Of a DNA stretch of 64,000 nucleotides, positions 53,204 to 64,000 are shown piece after piece (the first letter of the stretch is position 1; every line of letters begins with the position of its first letter). The notes beneath the pieces are model-generated. The model was not told where the DNA came from. It ran no database searches and worked only from the letters and a program-made list of their open reading frames with translations. The position numbers and the translations under genes are program-made. Origin of the DNA: Diabrotica undecimpunctata (lineage: Eukaryota > Arthropoda > Insecta > Coleoptera > Chrysomelidae); NCBI RefSeq assembly GCF_040954645.1, contig NC_092803.1:8867230-8931229 (forward strand), given 5' to 3'.

Positions 53204-54170
53204 AAGAAACACCAGAGCACACAACATCCGAAGACATACAAATCCGACTAGGAGTGAGACAGGGTTGCGTCTTATCACCGCTACTCTTTAATTTGTATTC
53301 GGAGTCTATATTCAGAGAAGCATTAGACGAGGTCCAAGGCGGAATTAAGATTAACGGAATCAGCATAGACAACATCAGATATGCTGATGATACCGTCTTA
53401 ATAGCAAGCAACGCACAAGAACTACAAAATATAATAAATGCGGTAGTTCACCACAGCGAAATGTTCGGTTTACATCTAAACGTTTCCAAAACTAATACTT
53501 TAGTATTTTCAAAGACACCAATAAACGTACAGGTGTATGCCAAGGGTCAAATAATAGAACAGGTAAATTCCATAAAATATTTGGGAACAAATATCAATAG
53601 TCAGTGTAATCCAAAAAAAGAAATCCTATCAAGAATCGAACAAGCAAGGAAAACATTCATGAGCATTAAAACATTTTTACAAGATCAGACCTTAGTCTAC
53701 AGCTTAGAATCCGAATGATCAGATGTTACGTTTTTTCTGTCTTACTGTATGGCTGTGAAAGTTGGACAATGGACTCTGAAATTGAAAAAAGAATAGATGC
53801 CTTTGAGATGTATATATACAGACGAATGTTGAGGATTCCATGGGTACAAAGAGTTACTAATGTTGAGGTACTTCGTCGCATGTGTAAACAAAAAGAATTA
53901 CTAAGAATAATCAAAGAGAGGAAAATGCAATACTTGGGTCATGTGCTGAGAGGCGAAAGATATGAATTACTTCAAGTTATACTGGAAGGAAAAGTACAGG
54001 GCAAAAGATCAGTTGGAGGACGCCAGAACTCGTGGCTGAAAGACCTGAGGAGATGGTTCGACCGCTCATCCGCAGAGATCTTTCGCGCAGCAGTTTCCAA
54101 AACTACAATTGCCATTTGGATCGCCAACCTTCGAAAGGAGACGGCGCAATGAGAAGAAGAAGAAACACCA
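53204..54170 (+). mobile_element. 5'-truncated RTE-like retrotransposon with target duplication
   Basis: The decamer AGAAACACCA lies at 53205-53214 and 54161-54170, flanking the copy. The right edge follows a GAAGAAGAAG tail, so the exact boundary is ambiguous by a base or two. The left end begins inside the RT domain. Confidence 0.82.
53240..54152 (+). pseudogene. RTE-like RT C-terminal half, one frameshift
   Basis: It starts SEDIQIRLGVRQGCVLSPLL then FNLYSESIFREALDEVQGGI, IDNIRYADDTVLIASNA (intact YADD), LHLNVSKTNTLVFSKTP, and INSQCNPKKEILSRIEQARK. Near 53703 a 1-nt shift breaks it. It continues RMIRCYVFSVLLYGCESWTM, YIYRRMLRIPWVQRVTNVEV, and to the stop after WIANLRKETAQ. The last ~100 residues are nearly identical to those at 17041-17350 on the opposite strand, so both come from one source family. 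Confidence 0.9.
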
Positions 54171-54294
54171 ATATCCTGGAAAACCTAAAATAAAAAATAG
54201 AAAAGAACAAGTAATACTTACTCGTCTCTGCATCGGACACACATGACTTACTTATGACTGTTTACTTCAACATAAGAATTAACCTATGTGGTAA

Positions 54295-55890
54295 AGCGGC
54301 CCACAAATTGCGTTATTGCTCAACAGTTTTGTTCAACGAACAAGTCTGTTCGAACAAAGATGAGGCAAAACGGAAGTGTGTAGCTTGAAAACTGTCGTTT
54401 TTGTTGGCTTTCAAAAGTGATGGAATAATCAGTTTCAGCTTGATTATGTATGTCGAACTTGTTCGATAAGCACCTCATTTCGAACAAATCTAAAGTGTGT
54501 GCTTACAACATTTTTAAAAACCGACTATTTGTCCATAAGCGGCACATTCATTTATTTTTTTATTTTATTTTCAATTTATTTTTTAAAAAAAAATATCTAT
54601 TTCAAATTCAAAGTGTACATATCTCAACGAATTATTTCAATATGCCGGATCTTCGCCAGATGAATAGAACATTTTTATTAGAATTTATAGAACTCTATCA
54701 TTAGGACTCTATCGTAGTTTTCCGTGTGTGTGGAAGATTAAAAGTCATAAGTACAGTGATCGAATTAAGAAAGACAGAGCACGTGAAAGTTCATTGGCAA
54801 AGTTAAGAGAAGTGGATGCTGATGCCACAAAAGAATCAGCAAAGAAAAAGATTAATTAATTAAGAACAGGTTACAGAAGGGAGTTAATAAAGTCAATAGA
54901 TCAAAACATAGCGGCACTGGAAGTGATGACATATATAAACCAAATATATGGTATTATGATGATTTGTCATTTTTCAAGGATAACAAAACCACACGTTCTA
55001 GTTTATCAAGTTTAGAGAATGACGATGATTCTTATTATGGCGATGACAATAATACCCAGGAAGACGAATCCCAGAATAATGCAAGTATACCTCCTCCTAC
55101 AGTTAATAAGGTGTTTACAAACTAAAAGGGTTTATTTTTTTTACTTTATTTTATTCAAAATTGTAAGCGGACAAATATACTTCTCCAAAAAATTAATGCA
55201 CCGTCTTAAAAATGGGTCATTTTTGATGGCACGAATTTCCTAAACCTGTTGTCCGATTTAAGTGATTTTTTTAATATGTTATAGACTTATTCTTTAGCAA
55301 TATCGCTGTAATAATATTGGTGCTAGACAGATAAATTGTCATTGTATACAGGGTGTACCAATCAAACTGTGTTTTTTTCTCAAAGTTCGCATGGTTCTGT
55401 GGAATATTCTAGCATTCTAGCAACCATAGCCTCATGTTTTCTTAACATTCCATTTTTTGACTCATTCGCTTATGTTGGATAATAAAAAAGTTAGATTAGG
55501 TAAAAAAACAACTAGCCTTGTTTTTCGTCAATACAGGTTGTTTTTAAATAAGTATGGCAAATTTTATGGGGTAATTCTACATGAAAAAATAATTCAGTAA
55601 TAATAGTTGGCTTTATAAACGTATGTCTGCAAATGCGGATTGTTTGATGATCAGGAGAGTTTGACGATCAGGGGAATAATTAAACCAATCACCACGTTCC
55701 AATTTTAATTCCGTTAACAAGTTTACATGAGAAAAATAGTCATCAAGATCTCATCAAGGGTCATTTTTTCATATTGGGACAAACTACTAAACAAAACTGA
55801 AGCAAAACTGAAGTGTGTGTGCAACTCGTATTCGACATTTTTGTTTGAATAGACTTGCTCGTCGAGCAACAACGCAATTTGTGGGCCGCT
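54295..55890 (+). mobile_element. PIF/Harbinger-like non-autonomous element
   Basis: Terminal inverted repeats begin AGCGGCCCACAAATTGCGTT at 54295 and end with the complement at 55890. Similarity extends, gapped, for over 70 bp. The 3-bp neighbours are TAA (left) and TAT (right), so a perfect TWA duplication is not preserved. Inside is a MADF-type gene relic, the usual second gene of this superfamily. I see no DDE transposase. A TACAGGGTGT-bearing segment at 55347-55660 looks like a mariner-like fragment inserted within it. Confidence 0.75.
54643..55126 (+). pseudogene. MADF (Myb/SANT-like) DNA-binding protein relic
   Basis: It starts MPDLRQMNRTFLLEFIELY. After a shift it reads SFPCVWKIKSHKYSDRIKKD, RARESSLAKLREVDADATKE, a TAA, and LRTGYRRELIK. 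After another shift it gives GSDDIYKPNIWYYDDLSFF and LENDDDSYYGDDNNTQEDES before a stop at about 55126. This is the MADF order: a Trp in xxPCVWK, a basic helix, LRTxYRRE, then WYYDDLxFL. MADF proteins bind DNA, and in PIF/Harbinger elements they act with the transposase in the nucleus. Lesions show it is not functional. Confidence 0.82.
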
Positions 55891-56135
55891 TATTAGTGAT
55901 TTAACGCTAAAACATGTTTTGCTACAGTTATCCAAATATACGAATAAACAGAAAAAACACAACATACCAGACACCCTTAATAGTGCTGTAGAAGAACCCA
56001 TCTATAAGCAAAAACTTCTACCTCATAGTAAATACTGTCATTTGTTTAAAAAAATTTAATTGCATATATCTTATATCACATAACAAAATTATTTGTACGT
56101 CTATGTTTCTAATACTTCCATTTCTTTTTTTACAG

Positions 56136-56366
56136 AACCGAACTTCGTGGGCGCCTTCGATATCGGCGAATACGTTTTGTTCTTCTTCAGAGAAACCGCC
56201 GTGGAATACATCAACTGCGGCAAAAGCGTTTACTCCAGAGTAGCTAGAGTCTGCAAAAAGGACACCGGAGGAAAGAATATCTTATCGCAGAACTGGGCCA
56301 CTTATCTCAAAGCCCGACTGAACTGTTCCATTCCCGGAGAATTCCCGTTCTATTTCAATGAAATAC
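56136..56366 (+). CDS. Sema2a: Semaphorin-2 exon, sema domain (central)
   Basis: The 231-nt exon starts after TTTTTTTACAG. It completes the Lys codon begun at 9018 and ends with one base before a GTAAGT donor at 56367. It encodes PNFVGAFDIGEYVLFFFRET, AVEYINCGKSVYSRVARVCK, KDTGGKNILSQNWATYLKAR, and LNCSIPGEFPFYFNEI, a run strongly conserved in insect Sema-2a/2b. Conserved Cys residues are in INCGK, RVCKK and LNCS, and LNCS is also an N-glycosylation sequon. No later exon (expected to start QSVY) is visible before 64000, so the following intron exceeds 7.6 kb. Confidence 0.95.
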
Positions 56367-56639
56367 GTAAGTAATCGGCGTTGTTTCGTCTTTGATCTCA
56401 GGTTAGCGGTTGTCTTAGTAATGGCATAAAAAATATGAGTATATCCACCGCTTTGGAATTTGATAAAGACTAAAATGTAACTGGGGCAGAAAGTACATTC
56501 CCAAAATAATCTTATCTTATACTTATATAATATATACACATCCTAAACACAAACATCCAAAATTTGAGTTGTATTACAAGTCCATTTGTAGTACAAGCCT
56601 TTTGTGCTACTTCTTCTAAACATGTCTAAAATGGAATTA

Positions 56640-57110
56640 GTATTAATTTTTTTTGTTTTGCTGATATTTATGGCAGTGTTCAGTATCTGCTCTTGTTTCT
56701 GCAGTCTCTGCTATTATTGAACTTATTGTTGTATAGGCTCTTAGTTTTTCTTTCCTTGAAAGTGCTTGAAAGTGTTATTTTATGGAATAGTATCTATTAG
56801 ATGACCCACTGCTCTGTTCACCCTATTTATGTGTTTTCCTACTTTCTCCTTCTAAATTTCTATCTTTCTTCATGCTTCCGAGGCGAGATAATTTAATTAC
56901 TAAATATTTCAATTCTATTACCTGTTATGTTATTTTGTTATTTCCCTTTGCTTTAAAACAGTACCTTCAGCATTGCGACTATTGCAAGCTGGCCAATGAT
57001 CAGTTTATCTTTTATCTAATTTGTCGACGATTTCCTTATTATAAGCATCATTACATCTTACTATGCTTTAATTTCTATAATCTGACTATGCTTAATGCGT
57101 AAGGGTTTTG
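56640..57110 (-). pseudogene. Degenerate non-LTR RT C-terminal relic
   Basis: On the minus strand, VIKLSRLGSMKK, an arginine-lysine-rich spacer and IRVNRAVGHLID-like text appear in shifting frames. Then come STFKERKTKSLYN and IIAETAETRADTE. The last resembles the YAAETRxDT block that ends RT domains of endonuclease-RT elements. Many stops. It is low-identity evidence, used only for a general RT call. Confidence 0.45.
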
Positions 57111-57261
57111 TCTTTATGAGTCCTCGTTTTATTGGTGATGTAAAGGAGCTGTATAGCATCAACATTCACATGACTATGAAGTCTCTGCTAGTAACTTGCT
57201 CTGCATGGAGTATATATTCTAGCTTTCACGTCCATACTGATCTTAGTATTTATTGATAGAC

Positions 57262-58791
57262 TTCTTCTTCTTCTTCAAGTGCCCTCTCCCCTACGGAGTT
57301 TGGCAATCATCATTGCTATTCGTATCTTTGAAGCTGTTGCTCTAAATAATTGGTTAGATGTGCACTGGAACCAGTCTCTTAAATTGCGCAGCCAAGATAT
57401 ACGTCGTCTCCCCACGCTTCGTTTGCCCTGAATCTTTCCTTGGATAATTAACTGGAGCAATCGGTACTTTTCCTCTCTCATCACATGACCAAGATATTCC
57501 AACTTTCTTCTCTTGATGGTGATCAACAGCTCCCGTTCTTTGTTCATTCTTCGAAGAACTACACTATTTGTTATTTTGTCTGTCCAAGGTATTTTCAAAA
57601 TTCTTCTGTATATCCACATTTCGAAGGCCTCTAGTTTATCGGTCCATATAAGTCCAAGTCTCTACTCCGTACAGCAGTATCGAGAAGATATAGCATCTAA
57701 CCAATCCCATTTTCAGGTTTAAGTTAATGTCATGACTTCCCAGAATGTCCTTCATATTAACAAAAGCAGCTCTAGCCTTTCCAATTCTAGTTTTTATTTC
57801 TTCTGTGATGTCATTGTTGTTATTAACGCCTGTTCCCAAATATTTATATTTGTGCACCCGTTCGATTTCGTTATTGTGAATGTACAGGTTTGCATTCAAT
57901 CTTTGTTTTTTTGAAATAATCATGAATTTTGTCTTCTTGACGTTCATTGTTAACCCTTTATCCTCACTAGCTGTGACTACCTTGTTTAAAATGGCTTGCA
58001 GGTCTTCTACTGTCTCCGGCATTAAAATCGTATCATCTGTGTATCTAATATTATTAATTGGTTGGCCGTTAACTTTTATCCCAATCTCTTCTTCCTCCAA
58101 TGCTTTCTTCATAATTTCTTCCGAATAGAGATTAAATAGCATTGGTGACAGCACACATCCTTGTCTAACTCCTTTTTTAATTTGAATTTCATTTGTTGTG
58201 CTATTTTCGATGCGTGCGGCTGTCTTCTGATTATAATACAGAGTAGATATTATTCTTATATCGCGAGTGTCTAACTGTTTAGCTTCCAAGATCTCTAAAA
58301 GTTGGTCATGCTTGACGTTATCAAACACCTTGTTGTAATCAATGAAATAAGCAAATACATCTTGATTCACATCCAAACACCTCTGTGTCAAGATTTCAAA
58401 GGCAAATAATGCTTCGCGAGTTCCATATCCCTACCGGAATCCAAACTGAGTTTCTCCGATATCTTCTTCCAATTTTCTGTAAATTCTATTGTGAATTATT
58501 TTGAGGAATATTTTTAAGGTGTGGCTCATCAGACTGATCGTGCGATGATCACTGCAATGCTTACCATGTGCCTTCTTGGGAAGAGGGACAAAGGTTGATC
58601 TTAGCCGTTCTTCAGGAATTATACTGTTTTCATAAATCTTGTTAAATAAGTCTACTAACAAATGGATTCGATCTTCTTCTATCAACTTTAGTATATCCGC
58701 TGGTAGCTCGTCTGGTCCTGGAGCTTTGCTATTCTTTGATGACTTCACCGCTTGCATTACTTCTTCTTCTTTGCTTATTTCTATTTATGTC
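57262..58791 (-). mobile_element. 5'-truncated RTE-like retrotransposon with 15-bp target duplication
   Basis: TATTTATTGATAGAC lies at 57247-57261 and 58792-58806, directly at the (TTC)n tail on the left and at the truncated end on the right. 1530 bp. The element points minus, against the semaphorin gene. Confidence 0.93.
57275..58772 (-). pseudogene. RTE-like RT, stop and frameshift, YTDD box
   Basis: The minus strand begins ISKEEEVMQAVKSSKNSKAP then GPDELPADILKLIEEDR, HCSDHRTISLMSHTLKIFLK, and GETQFGFR, followed by a stop at about 58428. It resumes YGTREALFAFEILTQRCLDV, FIDYNKVFDNVKHDQLLEIL (catalytic Asp), GVRQGCVLSPMLFNLYSEEI, and INNIRYTDDTILM where YADD is changed to YTDD. A frameshift near 57636 follows YGVETWTYMDR. 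The C-terminal block then gives EAFEMWIYRRILKIPWTDKI, LEYLGHVMREEKYRLLQLII, ending AMMIAKLRRGEGT. Confidence 0.92.
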
Positions 58792-59259
58792 TATTTATTG
58801 ATAGACTATTAGACAATTTTGTTTTTCTCTCAACGGAAACTTAAGACTTGTAGATTTGATTCACTAGTTTCGGGTCCTAGAATGAATTTTATTTCTTATC
58901 TGCAACTTATCTGCAACTTATCTGACGTGTTACTCGTATGTCCTACCACTAGAATAGCTATGTATCAGCAAAGCTCGCAACAATATTTATGTTCTAACGA
59001 TTGAATGTCATACGTAGCCTGTTCAGTACTAGAACTGATACACTCCCTTGTGATTCCCTGGTACCCTGTATGACAATGTGTCGATATTTTTTTCGATTAT
59101 GTGCGGTATGTAGCAACTTATCTCTTAATAATCAAGACTATATACAAGTCCAGTCTCTTTACCTCTATATTTTCGAGTATTAACTGCACTATCCAGTATC
59201 TGGTACCCCTCATTATATGCTCAAGTATTCAAGTTTTCCTTTTCCTTGACGTATGTTTG

Positions 59260-60672
59260 GAAAGGAAGGTAATCTAAAGAATGATACTGACGAAATATTG
59301 GAAACATGGCGAAACTACTGTGGCGAGTTATATAAAAATAACGAGGTACCAGCATACTGTCTTACTCGCTGGTCAAAGATGCGATTAAATTGCTAAAGAG
59401 AAATAAATCTCCAGGCATTGATTCGATACCAGGTGAAATACTACAGTTACTAGGTAACAAAGGATTACATTGGAATTCAGGAAAATACCTCAATTTAAAT
59501 AAAAACCTATCTACATTACCAAATACCTCAGGAGCAAGTGGGGTTTGTTAAGGGTAAAGATACATGGGAACAAATCCTGAACCTAAGACAACTCATTGAA
59601 AAGTCTAAAGAATTTCAAGTACCTATGATTATATGCTTCGTTGACTACCAAAAGGCATTTGATTGAGCTGGATAAATCTGTGGTCCATTTTAATAGAAAT
59701 GTGTACACCAATGCACCTGGTGACACTTATTAAAAATCTGTACGTCCAATATAGCAACAGTACGACTAGATCAGAAGTTCTCAAACCAATTCAAGACCGA
59801 GACTGGTGTTAGATAAGGATGCGTGTTATTCAACATTTATGGAGAACATATCATGAGGATGGCTTTAGATGGATGGGCCGGTGAAGTAACAGTAGCTGAT
59901 AGAAAAATCTCCAATTTAAGAGTTGCTGAAGACACTACACTTATAGCAGCAAATGAGCAAGAAATATTTAATCTCCTGCGAAGAGTTGAGTTCGAAAGCA
60001 ATAAAGTTGGTCTGAAAATCAATAAAGACAAAAATAATGGTGGTCGATAGATTCCACAGTATTCAACTGACTAACATGTTACAGGAATACCAGAGAGTGG
60101 AAAGTTTTGTCTATCTCCGGTCTAGTATAACTAACGATGGTAACTGTGAAGCAGAAGTTCGGAGTCGTGTTGGTATGGCAAAAAATGCGACGTGTCGCCT
60201 AACTAAAGTTTGGAAAGACAGATCTATCTCTTAAAATATAGAGATGAGACTGGTGAATGACCTTGTATTCTCCATATTGCTATACGGGACAGAAACTTGG
60301 ACTCTTCTCGGACGCGAGCGCAAAAAATTTATGCCTTTGAGATGCAGTGCTGGAGAAGAATGCTACGCATACTTTGGACAGCTCATAGGACAAACGTTTT
60401 CATCCTAAACCAACTCGAGATTACAAGAGTCTGTCCACAATATGTCTGCAATGTATTCTGCAATTTTTTGGTCACGTGGTTTGCAGAGGTGACGATAGTT
60501 TAGAGAGATTAATTGTTTCTGGAAACGTTCCAGGAAAAAGATCAAGAGGACGATCACCAACTAGATTGTCCGACCAAATTAAGAATTCAGCTGGAAACTG
60601 ATTCTGCGAAGAGCAGCTGAAGATAGAGATCAATGGAGAAAAATTGTAAGAAATCACTATCCTCAGTAATGA
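59260..60672 (+). pseudogene. Degenerate endonuclease-RT relic
   Basis: Recognisable pieces are DEILETWRNYCGELYKN near 59300, RNKSPGIDSIPGEILQLLG, a broken FVDYQKAFD-like stretch near 59640, and LFNIYGEHIMRMALDGWAGE then ISNLRVAEDTTLIAANEQEI at about 59910, where YADD has become VAED. Then come GLKINKDK, VESFVYLRSSITNDGNCEAE, and ILLYGTETWTLLGR. The C terminus near 60540 retains GKRSRGRSP-like text. Stops are frequent. It belongs to a clade different from the RTE-like copies. Confidence 0.85.
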
Positions 60673-60778
60673 GGAAACCACAAGAGAGACAGAAACAAAG
60701 AATACACAGATGTATTGTAGCAAATTATTTCTTATTTGAAGGTTCAGTTGATAATTACAGAGTGCAGCGGTAAGTTTC

Positions 60779-61314
60779 TTTTATGCATACAAAGACTTAA
60801 TGAAAAGTAAGTTACTGAATCGTGAGTCTAAGCTGAGAATCTACAAAACAGTAATTAGACCAGTGGTCACATATGGATGTGAAACGTGGACCCTCTCAAC
60901 CACTGATGAAAATCAACTGAGAATATTTGAGCGCAAAATACTAAGGAAGATATTTGGACCAACCCAATGCAGCGATAGTTCGTGGAGAATTAAAATGAAC
61001 CACGAGCTGGATGAACTAATGCAGAGCGCAGATATTGTCAGATTTGTAAAGTCACAAAGACTAAACTGGCTTGGTCACCTAGAAAGAATGCCAGATAATC
61101 GAGCTGTAAAAGTAGTCCAGAGATGGAAGCCCCAAGGAAACAGAACAAGAGGAAGGCCCCGTAAAAGATGGAGAGACGACGTAGAGAGGGATCTTAAAAC
61201 CATGAACATCAGGCAGTGGGGAAGGAAAGTACCCGACAGGGCAGAATGGAAGAACATTGTTAAGCAGGCCAAGACTCACAAAGGGTTGTAGCGCCATTAG
61301 AAGAAGAAGAAGCA
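60779..61314 (+). mobile_element. Endonuclease-RT 3' fragment with target duplication and (GAA)n tail
   Basis: GTAAGTTTC lies at 60770-60778 and 61315-61323. The 5'-truncated insert encodes 163 residues in one frame (60800-61291): LLNRESKLRIYKTVIRPVVT, YGCETWTLSTTDENQLRIFE, RKILRKIFGPTQC, LNWLGHLERMPDNRAVKVVQ, and RGRPRKRWRDDVERDLKTMN. Then a stop and a GAAGAAGAAG tail. This is only the C-terminal region downstream of the RT palm. The insertion is relatively clean, suggesting modest age. Confidence 0.85.
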
Positions 61315-61439
61315 GTAAGTTTCATAAATGCTTCAGAAAACTCTTGTAATCGGTTCATTGTCGACAATTAGATGCATAGACTCATCGTCTTGTATTAACC
61401 GTAAGTAACTTTGTCTTTGATGTATGTATGCCCAGTCCG

Positions 61440-61580
61440 TTATTGGAACATTCTGAAGTAACTCATCTTTAAGAAATTTTAATACTTTCAGCCATGATCT
61501 CTATGTTATCCGCATATCGAATGTTGTTGATGGAGCAAAATCTTGTTCGACACCTTTTTGAATTCAAATTTTGTCGTTTA
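61440..61580 (-). pseudogene. Short RT relic
   Basis: The minus strand reads SINNIRYADNIEIMAES, an RT palm box with YADD altered to YADN, in a short frame flanked by stops. It is probably part of an older element into which 60779-61314 inserted. Confidence 0.55.
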
Positions 61581-62414
61581 CCAGAACAGGGACTTTTTGT
61601 TTCTAATATAAATTGTGTACAAGCCTCAGTGTCAAATACTCTGATCTAAATAGAAAGATAAAGATAGTTAAACTACTGGCCTCCTATCATAGTTTTGATG
61701 TATCTGGTTATTTTTGAAACGTTGGCAATTTTATTATCGTTTCTTTTGCAACGTTTGGTTTGCGCTATGCTTTTTCTGTGCATACGCCAATTTTTGTTAA
61801 CATGAATCTTATACAAATCAATTTAATCAAAATCAATAATTTCTCGCGGTTTGTTTTATGTGTCTATTCCATACGTATAGTTACCGTTAAACATGTTAAA
61901 AATATGTTAAATCAAAACTTTAGTCATTTGTGTGTCGTTTATTTTGTAACAGCAAGTTATTTAAGTTTTACGACACTTTCAGTGCTCTTGCAATATCATT
62001 AAACTATTATATTACTCTAAGTTGGCAACGCAAAAACGTTTTGCTAGGTAGCCTGTCAAATTAATTGTACTGATGAAGTGTAGTGAGACTGACAGCTAAC
62101 AGTATACAAACGTGAAATGTACAAATAAAACTTTATTGGACAACGGCCAAAATAATGTCATGAATATGCTTCGTAATAAACACGTTACATACTTACGAAC
62201 AGCCATCTACAAACTATGTCTAGTGAGTTAGTTTTTTTGTCACCCACACCAATTTACAAACATATTCAGTTTAAATCTAATAATTTCTTAATTTAAAAAT
62301 TTTTGAAAGCAATTTGTGGATTGATATTCATACGCTGTTGTTTGTGCTACCCAATTATTCTTGGTCAATATATTCGAATCTTTTCTTTTTTACAATGCAC
62401 GTTAATTCTCCTAC

Positions 62415-63612
<1,198 letters not shown>

Positions 63613-63614
63613 AA

Positions 63615-64000
63615 CTTCAATCCACCAGTTGATAACTATGAACTGATCCAAATAAGTGGTATCAAAAGCAAATCTTTCTGTAGTGCTGATGGGTTGGAAA
63701 TCTTTGTCTTACTAATTAAGGATTCTTTGGAGTGCCTAAAGACAGCCACTATTATTCCTATTCATAAGGGTGGTGAAAAATCAAGTGTCTGCAACTACAG
63801 ACCTATTGCCTTACTACCGGGCCTATCGAATATTATTGAGAGACTTAGAAAAGTCCGACTTATGTCCTTTTTCGTTGAAAAAAAACATTTTATCACAGTC
63901 AGATCGGCGTTTTATCTAATAAATGTACCAGTGATGCAATGTGTTCTGTACTACATGAAGTCTATTAAGCACTAAACAATAATCTTTACACTGTCATTGT
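63615..64000 (+). mobile_element. CR1/Jockey-like RT fragment, cut by the window end
   Basis: The frame reads FVLLIKDSLECLKTATIIPI then HKGGEKSSVCNYRPIALLPG and LSNIIERLRKVRLMSFFVE, the start of an RT domain. After a shift it gives VLSNKCTSDAMCSVLHEVY. It abuts, and seems inserted into, the hAT relic. It may continue past 64000. Confidence 0.75.

Larger units (their letters stand above)
9019..56135 (+). other. 47-kb phase-1 intron of the semaphorin gene
   Basis: The intron is bounded by a GTGAGT donor at 9019 and a T-rich tract ending TACAG at 56135. It splits a Lys codon after its first base. The 47,117 bp are dominated by transposable elements of nearly every eukaryotic class, listed separately. 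Sense transcription of the gene would carry all the plus- and minus-oriented elements through the pre-mRNA. Confidence 0.9.

Overview
The window is insect nuclear DNA. The only host gene I can see is an interior piece of a class-2 semaphorin on the + strand. Two exons are clear: 8748-9018 and 56136-56366. They encode adjacent parts of the sema domain. Both have consensus splice sites, and they join in frame through a split Lys codon. The intron between them is about 47.1 kb, and parts of two more introns fill both edges of the window. AT-rich DNA, a very large intron and the particular mix of elements suggest an insect with an expanded genome. A beetle is my guess, but nothing in the sequence proves it.

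Almost everything else is mobile-element debris. 1-8747 holds (TA)n arrays, a dispersed repeat, and an old DDE-like gene relic split by a hAT element that has clean 8-bp target duplications. 9019-20280 holds a deleted RNase H-bearing non-LTR element, a 2.1-kb inverted dimer of a mariner-like transposase 3' half, and several reverse-transcriptase (RT) relics. 20281-23345 is an RTE-like element inserted into a second RT element, producing a chimeric 824-codon frame. 23900-31300 holds RT and THAP relics and a hAT element with a BED-type finger and clustered subterminal motifs.

34900-38760 holds tandem repeats, a Penelope-like GIY-YIG remnant with inverted flanks, and another RTE-like copy. 40098-41870 is a Tc1/mariner-type transposase relic with 82 residues between its second Asp and its Glu, beside three perfect 28-bp palindromes. 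42870-55890 holds mariner and CR1/Jockey-like relics, a MITE, a gypsy-type primer-binding site, an RTE-like copy and a PIF/Harbinger derivative carrying a MADF gene. Downstream of the second exon are further RT insertions (two with clear target duplications) and, at the right edge, a hAT relic interrupted by an RT fragment.

The elements do not form a pathway. They record layered insertion inside one long intron. Every element reading frame I followed is broken or 5'-truncated, so none looks autonomously active. I found no tRNA, rRNA, CRISPR array or operon. I saw no convincing new biological system. The most unusual items are the 43-bp palindromic micro-insertion at 25768-25818, the DD82E-type transposase, the 2.1-kb inverted dimer, and the nested chimeric retrotransposon frame.
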